From: an uncultured Senegalimassilia sp.
Lineage (GTDB): Bacteria; Actinomycetota; Coriobacteriia; Coriobacteriales; Eggerthellaceae
Length of the DNA stretch: 6,462 nt
Assembly: GCA_934661765.1 (NCBI GenBank)
Contig: CAKUJT010000128.1
Coordinates: 1 to 6,462, forward strand
Reading direction: 5' to 3'
The position numbers and the translations under genes were made by a program. The notes beneath the pieces were generated by a model that saw only the letters and a list, made by a program, of their open reading frames with translations, was not told the origin of the DNA and did not search any database. Of this stretch, positions 1-5,737 are shown one piece after another. Position 1 is the stretch's first letter, and each line of letters opens with the position of its first letter.

Positions 1-1
1 G

Positions 2-991
2 CAGCGAGGAGCCCTGGCTTCATTTACCAATGTGGCAGGACTTGCGGTTATGGGTGCGGGTTCTATGGTGTTCCCGATCCTGGTTTCTTTCGCACTGAAA
101 GAAAATCAGCATCTGTGGCTGGTAGCGATGACTGCAATTGCTATTTTCTCTGCCCTGACGATCTTCTTACAGTTCAAGTTCACACGTGAGCGTGTAACAG
201 AAGAGCAGATGTCTGAGGGGACAACAGAGGAAGCAAAGGTTAAAACTGCTTCTCTGAAGGAACAGCTTTCCGCAGTTGCCAGTGAAAAAATGTGGTGGAT
301 CGTTATGCTGTTCTACATGGGATTCCAGTGGAGCGGCGCGATGAAAAATGGCTCCATGACTTATTTCTGCAAATGGGTAATGGATAACACTTTCTTCGGT
401 ACAGCAGATGCCTGGGGGGCTTCACAGTCACTCTTAAGTATCATGGGTGCAGTTCCGATGGCTGTGGCAGCAGTGGCAATCGTGCCTCTCTGCAATAAAT
501 TTGGAAAACGTATCGTATGTATGGTCGGCATGCTTCTGGGTTCTGTCGGCGGTGTGATCGCTATTATGGGTAACGGACAGATCGTTCCTGTAGCAATTGG
601 CGTCGCGCTTAAATGTCTCGGATCCGCTCCGGCATGCTACATGATCCTTGCAATGCTTGCGGATGTCATCGACCATATCGAATACAAATCCGGAATCCGT
701 ACAGATGGACTGACAATGTCTATTTACAGCTCCATCATGGTAGCTGCGACTCCTGTATGTAACTCTATTTTCAGTGCGATCTTAAATGCCAGCGGATATG
801 ACCAGGCAGCAGATATCGCACTTGGTACTGCGGCACAGACAGCAGCAGCACAGACAGCAATCTCTGTCGGATATATCTGGGTGGAGACAATCGCTTATGT
901 GATCTGTGCAGTTCTGATCTTCTTCTTCACAATAGAGAAGGATCTGCCGGAAGAACAGAAAGCAATCGCGGCAAGAAAAAACAATAAATAA
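2..991 (+). CDS. GPH-family sugar:cation symporter (MFS), 5'-truncated by window edge
   Basis: Integral membrane transporter of the glycoside-pentoside-hexuronide:cation symporter family (MelB/XynB type), expected to bring oligosaccharides or glycosides into the cell with Na+ or H+. The reading frame is open from base 2. A GTG at 32 lies inside conserved family sequence (RGALASFTNVAGLAV) and is not the start. The visible 329 residues are about two thirds of the usual 450-500, so the N-terminal helices lie outside. Several long hydrophobic helices are visible, with a charged cytoplasmic loop at about residues 58-93 (TRERVTEEQ onward). The GPH signature before the last helices is present as ADVIDHIEYKSGIRTDGLTMS. 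A short charged tail ends in KNNK. Substrate cannot be read directly; the GH43 gene downstream suggests xylo- or arabino-oligosaccharides (inference). Arg codons are mostly CGT, the pattern of a well-expressed gene. The helix after the signature lacks the Lys found near this point in MelB. Confidence 0.9.
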   Translation, partial: QRGALASFTNVAGLAVMGAGSMVFPILVSFALKENQHLWLVAMTAIAIFSALTIFLQFKFTRERVTEEQMSEGTTEEAKVKTASLKEQLSAVASEKMWWIVMLFYMGFQWSGAMKNGSMTYFCKWVMDNTFFGTADAWGASQSLLSIMGAVPMAVAAVAIVPLCNKFGKRIVCMVGMLLGSVGGVIAIMGNGQIVPVAIGVALKCLGSAPACYMILAMLADVIDHIEYKSGIRTDGLTMSIYSSIMVAATPVCNSIFSAILNASGYDQAADIALGTAAQTAAAQTAISVGYIWVETIAYVICAVLIFFFTIEKDLPEEQKAIAARKNNK

Positions 992-1110
992 AGAGTCTTA
1001 AAAGAATGGCAGTATTAGGCGGTCTTCTGGTATAACTAAGGTTAGCAAGCATTAAAGCTGTGCCTTAAGTCTACCGGAAGGCCGCGCTGTGCATTTATAA
1101 GATAAAAAAT

Positions 1111-1120
1111 GGAAGGAGGA
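1111..1120 (+). promoter_or_regulatory. Strong Shine-Dalgarno that sets the start of the lipoprotein gene
   Basis: GGAAGGAGGA lies 9 bases before the ATG at 1130. An in-frame ATG at 1109 would overlap this site and has no ribosome binding site of its own, so the ATG at 1130 is the better start. The 1130 start also gives a textbook lipoprotein signal peptide. Confidence 0.85.
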
Positions 1121-1129
1121 GTTCGATAT

Positions 1130-2938
1130 ATGTGCAAAAGAAAATTGAAAAAGATATCCGGGATATTCCTTCTTCTGTTGACAGCAGGGCTGGCCGGATG
1201 CGGGAAGAAAAGCACGGAGAAAGAAAATCTCTGTCATATCGTTCTGGAAGCCGGAGAAGGCTATCATGTAACGAATCCTGCCAGAACAATAGAATCTGGA
1301 AGTGATGTGAACTTTACGGTCACGCTGGATGATAACTGGCAGCTTCTGGGTACAGACTATCATGGTGAAAGTGAAATAACAAAAGATGATAATGGAAAAA
1401 CAGTAAATCTTGTTTTACATGAAGTAAATTATTCAGAAAGCATTTGCATTCAGGCTGAAAAAGGAAAATATGAGATTACATATGATGCCAATGGCGGACA
1501 GAATATTTCAGGGGATTCAGACAGAGTAAGTATCTGCTATCGAGGTACACATCAGAGAATCAATACTTCGACTGGAATAGAGCTTTTTTCCAGAGATGGG
1601 TACACGTTACTTGGATGGAATACCAGAGCCGATGGAAGGGGTCAGGCTGTGGGACTTGGCAGCAGGATTGCGTGGAAAGAGGGAATCGTGCTGTATGCAC
1701 AGTGGATTCCCTGGACAGACGAGGCAGATTTTGTGTACAAAAAAGTGTCAGGCTTTGCAGTCATAACCGGCTATACAGGGAAAGAACAGCAGATCTGTGT
1801 TCCGCCCATTCTTGGAGGTCTGCCGGTGCGAACGATCCGGGAACAGGCTTTTGCAGATACAGAGTGCAAAACATTCATTCTTTCACCGGGGATTCATGAA
1901 GTCGAAAAGTGGGCATTCAGGAACAGCCGACTGGAACAGTTATATATCTACGATGATCTGGAGAAAATCAGCGACTATGCATTTCAGGATTGTGATATGC
2001 TTCATACCCTGCATATCAATGCGATCGAGGCTCCGGCCTACAGTGGAAATTATTTCGATACCTTCCAGGACAAATACGATCGACTGCTGGCGCTGAAGGG
2101 TAAAAAGAAGATTGTCCTGTTTTCCGGATCTTCGACAAGATTTGGATACGACAGTGCGATGATCGGTCAGGCTTTTACTGACTATGAGGTAGTCAATATG
2201 GGAGTTTTTGCCTATTCGCCGGCACTTCCACAGCTTGAACTGATCCGATCCTGTATGAAGGAAGGAGATATTCTTCTGGACTCTCCGGAATTTGATGCGG
2301 CAAACAGACAGTTCTGTTATCAGAAGGAACTGGATTATGCGACATTTGCCATGATGGAATCCAATTATGATGCGTTTGCTGATTTGGATCTCAGGGAATA
2401 TACGCAGGTTTTTACTGCTTTTTCTGCATACCAGACGGCAAGACAGGATATGGAACGAAAAAATTACGATGTCTGTGCCTCAAACTATGACGAAGACGGA
2501 TGTGAAGTGGAGGAGCCAAGTTATAATGAGTATGGAGATTACGTGGTATATCGTCCGAATTCCACAAGTGAACAACCGATTTATGGACTTCCGGTAAATT
2601 ATACAGTAAACGCATTTCCAAAAGAAACGTATATCGATTCTGTGAATGCAGAGTTTCAGAAATTTTTGGATCAGGGAATAAAAGTTTATTTTACCTACTC
2701 ACCCAGAAATAAATATGCACTTTCAGAAGACAGCACGCAGGAGGAAAGATCCCGCCTGCATGAATATTTTAAGAGTCAGTTACATGTTCCTGTTATTTCT
2801 GAACTTGAGAATTCTTTGTATACAGGAATCTATCTGTATGGAACAGATAACCACTTATCTACAGAAGGAGCACAGATCCGGACCGAAAAAGTGATCCGGG
2901 ATCTGAAAGAACAGCTTGCGAAGGAGGAGAAGAAATGA
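1130..2938 (+). CDS. Lipoprotein with InlB-like repeats, BspA-type LRR and C-terminal SGNH-hydrolase-like domain
   Basis: Predicted surface lipoprotein of 602 residues. Residues 1-24 form a lipoprotein signal: basic start (MCKRKLKK), hydrophobic core, lipobox LAGC with lipidated Cys24. Residues about 35-112 resemble a divergent InlB-type bacterial repeat. Residues about 114-192 match a Listeria-Bacteroides repeat (YEITYDANGG ... LLGWNTRADGRG ... LYAQW). Residues about 205-300 are BspA-type leucine-rich repeats (VRTIREQAFADTE, KISDYAFQDCDML). Residues about 315-595 are an SGNH-like domain: nucleophile Ser334 in GSS, Asn356 in VVNMG, and Asp573/His575 in TDNHLSTEG. It is homologous to the SGNH domain of the gene at 4296. 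Its stop overlaps the MBOAT start (ATGA), so the two are translationally coupled. By analogy with AlgJ/AlgX or DltD next to an MBOAT, it probably transfers an acyl group to a surface glycan; an esterase role is the alternative. The repeat modules may hold it to wall glycan or protein (inference). Confidence 0.85.
   Translation: MCKRKLKKISGIFLLLLTAGLAGCGKKSTEKENLCHIVLEAGEGYHVTNPARTIESGSDVNFTVTLDDNWQLLGTDYHGESEITKDDNGKTVNLVLHEVNYSESICIQAEKGKYEITYDANGGQNISGDSDRVSICYRGTHQRINTSTGIELFSRDGYTLLGWNTRADGRGQAVGLGSRIAWKEGIVLYAQWIPWTDEADFVYKKVSGFAVITGYTGKEQQICVPPILGGLPVRTIREQAFADTECKTFILSPGIHEVEKWAFRNSRLEQLYIYDDLEKISDYAFQDCDMLHTLHINAIEAPAYSGNYFDTFQDKYDRLLALKGKKKIVLFSGSSTRFGYDSAMIGQAFTDYEVVNMGVFAYSPALPQLELIRSCMKEGDILLDSPEFDAANRQFCYQKELDYATFAMMESNYDAFADLDLREYTQVFTAFSAYQTARQDMERKNYDVCASNYDEDGCEVEEPSYNEYGDYVVYRPNSTSEQPIYGLPVNYTVNAFPKETYIDSVNAEFQKFLDQGIKVYFTYSPRNKYALSEDSTQEERSRLHEYFKSQLHVPVISELENSLYTGIYLYGTDNHLSTEGAQIRTEKVIRDLKEQLAKEEKK
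2921..2928 (+). promoter_or_regulatory. Shine-Dalgarno of the MBOAT gene, inside the end of the preceding gene
   Basis: AAGGAGGA lies 6 bases before the ATG at 2935 and is embedded in the codons for the Lys/Glu-rich C-terminus of the lipoprotein. Together with the ATGA start/stop overlap it supports translational coupling and the 2935 start. Confidence 0.85.
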
Positions 2939-4293
2939 ACTTTATATCGCTGACATTTGTTTTCCTTTTTCCAGTTGTAGTGTTCTTGTACTGGAGGATT
3001 CCGTGGAAGCACGGAGAACTTTTTCTGCTGGCAGTGAGTTATTTTTTCTATATACGGGAGAGTTCCTGGACGGGAGGGCTGCTTCTGCTTACAACGGCGG
3101 TTACTTATCTGGCGGGAATTGCTATTGAGAAAGGCAGACACAGAAGAGCCTGGCTGATTTTTGCTGTGACTGTGTGCCTGGGACTTCTGATCGGACTGAA
3201 ATATTCGGTTCCGCCGGTGGGAATCTCATTTTATACTTTTCAGACAATGTCATACGTGATCGATGTATATCGAGGTGAGATTTCTGCGGAAAAAAAACCT
3301 GCAAGTTATGCCCTGTTTGTCTCATTCTTTCCACAGCTGGTTGCAGGTCCGATCGAGAGGGCGGGGAATCTTCTCGGACAACTGAAAGAAAAACATGCAA
3401 AGAGCCGGACAGATCTGCTGAATGGTTTCTGGATGCTGCTTCGGGGATTTTACAAAAAAGTTGTCGTGGCGGATTATCTGGCTGTGTATGTTGACAGAGT
3501 GTATGCTGCACCGCAGGATGCCGGTGGGATTGGTGCGGTTCTGGGAACGGTGTTTTTTGCCATTCAGATTTATTGTGATTTTTCCGGATACACAGATATT
3601 GCAAGGGGCGCGGCGCGTATGATGGGAATACGGCTTATGGAAAATTTCAGGCATCCTTACCGTGCAGTAAGCATACAGGATTTCTGGAAAAGATGGCATA
3701 TCAGCCTGACACGCTGGTTCACAGATTATGTATATATTCCACTTGGAGGAAACCGAAGAGGATTTGCGAAGAGATGCCGGAATGTGCTGATCGTTTTCCT
3801 ATTGAGTGGCTTCTGGCATGGAGCATCCTGGAATTTTGTTGTGTGGGGACTGATCCATGGAATATATATGGTCGGAGCTATGTGTTTCGCACGGCTGAGG
3901 AAAGATAAAAAGAGGATTCTTCCTCCGGTAGCCGGATGGATTCTCACGATGTTTCTTGTGAATATTGCCTGGGTGTTTTTCCGTGCACCTTCGATTCCTG
4001 GTGCGTGGCAGATTCTTAAGCAGCCGTTTATGAATCCGATGGGCGGTGGAAGGGCTGAGACTTTGCGTTTTCTGGGAATTCAGGGTCTGGCGATTCTGCG
4101 GCTTCTTGCGACAGGAATTACCTGGCTGATTCTGGAACAGATTCCCGAGGAAATTGATAAGTGCTGCCGGACCAGGAAAGGACTTTGCCTGGCGGCAGCA
4201 GGTTTTGTTGTGATGGTGACTGTAATTGAGTTTTCATGGCTTGGCATGATGGCATCTGGCAGTGAAAATGCATTTATTTATTTCAGGTTTTAA
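2935..4293 (+). CDS. Membrane-bound O-acyltransferase (MBOAT), AlgI-like
   Basis: Polytopic membrane O-acyltransferase of 452 residues; the family passes an acyl group (often acetyl) across the membrane for attachment to extracellular glycans. Family hallmarks in order: PVGISFYTFQTMSYVIDVYRG (residues 94-114), FVSFFPQLVAGPIER (128-142), IYCDFSGYTDIARGAARMMG (212-231), FRHPYRA with DFWKRWHISLTRWF (238-262), YIPLGGNRRG (267-276), and the catalytic-region FWHGASWNFVVWGLIHG with His295 and His308. The C-terminus FIYFRF matches the usual AlgI-type ending, so the gene is complete. Oddity: LKY (88-90) is followed almost at once by PPVGISFYTF, whereas relatives usually have roughly 20-30 residues between these motifs. 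It sits between two SGNH-like proteins, overlapping the first by 4 bases and leaving 2 bases before the second. DltB is a related alternative, but the motifs and the absence of dltA/dltC favour AlgI-like. Arg codons are rich in AGG and CGG. Confidence 0.93.
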   Translation: MNFISLTFVFLFPVVVFLYWRIPWKHGELFLLAVSYFFYIRESSWTGGLLLLTTAVTYLAGIAIEKGRHRRAWLIFAVTVCLGLLIGLKYSVPPVGISFYTFQTMSYVIDVYRGEISAEKKPASYALFVSFFPQLVAGPIERAGNLLGQLKEKHAKSRTDLLNGFWMLLRGFYKKVVVADYLAVYVDRVYAAPQDAGGIGAVLGTVFFAIQIYCDFSGYTDIARGAARMMGIRLMENFRHPYRAVSIQDFWKRWHISLTRWFTDYVYIPLGGNRRGFAKRCRNVLIVFLLSGFWHGASWNFVVWGLIHGIYMVGAMCFARLRKDKKRILPPVAGWILTMFLVNIAWVFFRAPSIPGAWQILKQPFMNPMGGGRAETLRFLGIQGLAILRLLATGITWLILEQIPEEIDKCCRTRKGLCLAAAGFVVMVTVIEFSWLGMMASGSENAFIYFRF

Positions 4294-4295
4294 AT

Positions 4296-5606
4296 ATGGA
4301 TAAAAAAACAGTAAGATGTATTGTCATAATTGCACTGACAGTGTTTCTGGCGGAGCAGATTTTTTTCCTGATCTGTGGTTTTGGGGTGCCTGTACAGTAT
4401 GGGGATACGTTTATGGGAGAACTGAAAAGTAAATATGAGAGATTAAAGGAAACCCCGGGAAAGAGAATCGTACTTGTCGGCGGTAGCGGTGTTGCTTTTG
4501 GCTGTGACAGTGGGCTGCTCGACGAATTTTTTCCTTTGTATGAGATTGTCAACTTTGGCATGTATGCAGGACTTGGTACGAAAGCGGTCATGGATCTCTC
4601 CGAAGCGTATATCCGTGAAGGTGATATTGTGATCCTTTCCCCGGAACAGAGTGAGCAGACACTCTCGGATTATTTTAATGGAGAATATATGTGGCAGGCT
4701 GCTGACGGAGCCTTTGTGATGCTGCGTGATCTGAAGGGGGAAAACTTTGAAGCGATGCTGGGAAATTTCCCGGGATTTGCTCTGGAAAAACTGAATTATG
4801 CATGGAAGGAGAAAAGTCCTCCGACAGATAGTGTATATCAGAAAAAATCCTTTAATATTTATGGAGATATCGATCTGGAGACATGTCAGGAGAACATACT
4901 TCCGGGCGGCTACGATGTGAACCAGAAAGTAAGATTTACAGAAGATGTGGTGCAGCAGGAATTTCTGGAGTATATGAACGCCTGGGCAGAGCGGCTTGAG
5001 AAAAAAGGCGCAGCCGTCTGGTACCGATATTGTCCGGTAAATGAGCTGGCAGTGGAAGATGCGGATAATCTGATGTCATATAATGCGTTTCTGTGCCAGA
5101 AACTGGATTTCCCGGTTGCAGGAAATCCGGAGAACAGTCTTATGGAAGCGGAATGGTTTTTTGACACAAATTTTCATCTGAACCAGGCAGGAAAAGAAGT
5201 AAATACCGTGCAACTAATCCGGGATATCAAAGCCATGCTTGGTGACGACCGGGCTGTAAGCGTGGAACTTCCGGAGAAACCACACAGAACGTGGGAATAT
5301 GCATCTACAGAAACCAGAATATGGACTGCAAAAGACAGTCGGGCATGTCAGGGAGAAGAAATGATTGTGATTCCGGAGGATGTGACACAGATTGAAGATA
5401 ATGCTTTTTCGGGCTGCACAGGTCTTAAGGCAATCGTACTTGAGCAGAAAGACCCCTCAAAATGTATCGTAGGGCAGCATCTTCTGGATGGTACCAGTGC
5501 CGAGATCATTGTTCCACAGATGTCATCAGACAGCTACAAACGAAACTATTTCTGGTCGACATACACCGGGAAAATCCGGGAGGACACAGATCACGCAGAA
5601 AAATAA
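4296..5606 (+). CDS. Membrane-anchored SGNH-hydrolase-like protein with C-terminal leucine-rich module
   Basis: Protein of 436 residues. A single hydrophobic helix (about residues 7-29) follows a short Lys/Arg start and probably acts as an uncleaved signal anchor, placing the rest outside. Residues about 45-315 form an SGNH-like domain: Ser64 in VGGSGVAFG, Asn86 in IVNFG, and His294 in DTNFHLNQAGKE. Residues about 335-430 hold a BspA-type leucine-rich segment (VTQIEDNAFSGCTGLKAIVL). The SGNH block at residues 57-117 aligns without gaps to residues 327-387 of the lipoprotein encoded at 1130 (24 of 61 identical). The position matching that protein's Asp573 is Asn292 here; an Asp lies two residues earlier (Asp290). 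The start is 2 bases after the MBOAT stop with only a weak CAGG nearby, so translation probably depends on coupling. Likely role: partner of the MBOAT in O-acyl transfer, or an accessory protein that has lost activity. Substrate unknown. Confidence 0.82.
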   Translation: MDKKTVRCIVIIALTVFLAEQIFFLICGFGVPVQYGDTFMGELKSKYERLKETPGKRIVLVGGSGVAFGCDSGLLDEFFPLYEIVNFGMYAGLGTKAVMDLSEAYIREGDIVILSPEQSEQTLSDYFNGEYMWQAADGAFVMLRDLKGENFEAMLGNFPGFALEKLNYAWKEKSPPTDSVYQKKSFNIYGDIDLETCQENILPGGYDVNQKVRFTEDVVQQEFLEYMNAWAERLEKKGAAVWYRYCPVNELAVEDADNLMSYNAFLCQKLDFPVAGNPENSLMEAEWFFDTNFHLNQAGKEVNTVQLIRDIKAMLGDDRAVSVELPEKPHRTWEYASTETRIWTAKDSRACQGEEMIVIPEDVTQIEDNAFSGCTGLKAIVLEQKDPSKCIVGQHLLDGTSAEIIVPQMSSDSYKRNYFWSTYTGKIREDTDHAEK

Positions 5607-5703
5607 ACCAACCACGTTCAAAAGAAATCTGATTCAGAAAAACATGATACAATGCGGATATGATAAAAGAGAGACTATAAATTTTGAGTCACGAAATCAG
5701 AAT

Positions 5704-5731
5704 TGTGAAATTGAAAATGTGAAATTGGAGG
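5704..5731 (+). repeat. Short tandem repeat overlapping the GH43 ribosome binding site
   Basis: TGTGAAATTG occurs at 5704-5713 and again at 5718-5727, giving a 14-base period. A degenerate third copy (CACGAAATCAGAAT) lies directly before at 5690-5703. The second perfect copy runs into the GGAGGG ribosome binding site. It may be chance in A+T-rich leader DNA, slippage, or a repeated binding site; no known operator is recognised. Confidence 0.5.
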
Positions 5732-5732
5732 G
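5727..5732 (+). promoter_or_regulatory. Shine-Dalgarno of the GH43 gene
   Basis: GGAGGG lies 5 bases before the ATG at 5738 and supports that start for the GH43 gene. Confidence 0.8.
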
Positions 5733-5737
5733 AAAAC

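Noticed and set aside
32..34. GTG at 32 as the start of the transporter
   Set aside because: The frame is open to the left edge with family-like sequence (QRGALASFTN), so the gene is simply cut by the window.
1006..1036. Promoter for the three-gene operon (ATGGCA ... TATAAC)
   Set aside because: The -35 matches poorly (4 of 6) and the spacing is 19 bases; not better than chance in this A+T-rich gap.
1062..1082. Hairpin GCCTT/AAGGC between transporter and lipoprotein as a terminator
   Set aside because: Only a 5-base stem with an 11-base loop and no following T-run.
1109..1129. Alternative upstream start ATG at 1109 for the lipoprotein
   Set aside because: It would translate through the strong Shine-Dalgarno at 1111-1120 and has no site of its own; starting at 1130 gives a clean lipoprotein signal.
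3122..3699. Long antisense open frames opposite the MBOAT gene
   Set aside because: They are shadows of a strongly conserved + strand gene, have no ribosome binding sites, and their products resemble no family.
992..5630. Direct repeats or a mobile element bounding the cassette
   Set aside because: Only short A-rich matches such as AAAAGAA are shared by the two gaps; no transposase, integrase, tRNA or inverted repeats are visible.
5633..5664. Promoter for GH43 (TTCAGA ... TATGAT)
   Set aside because: The -10 is good (5 of 6) but the spacing is 20 bases and the -35 is weak; not supportable alone.
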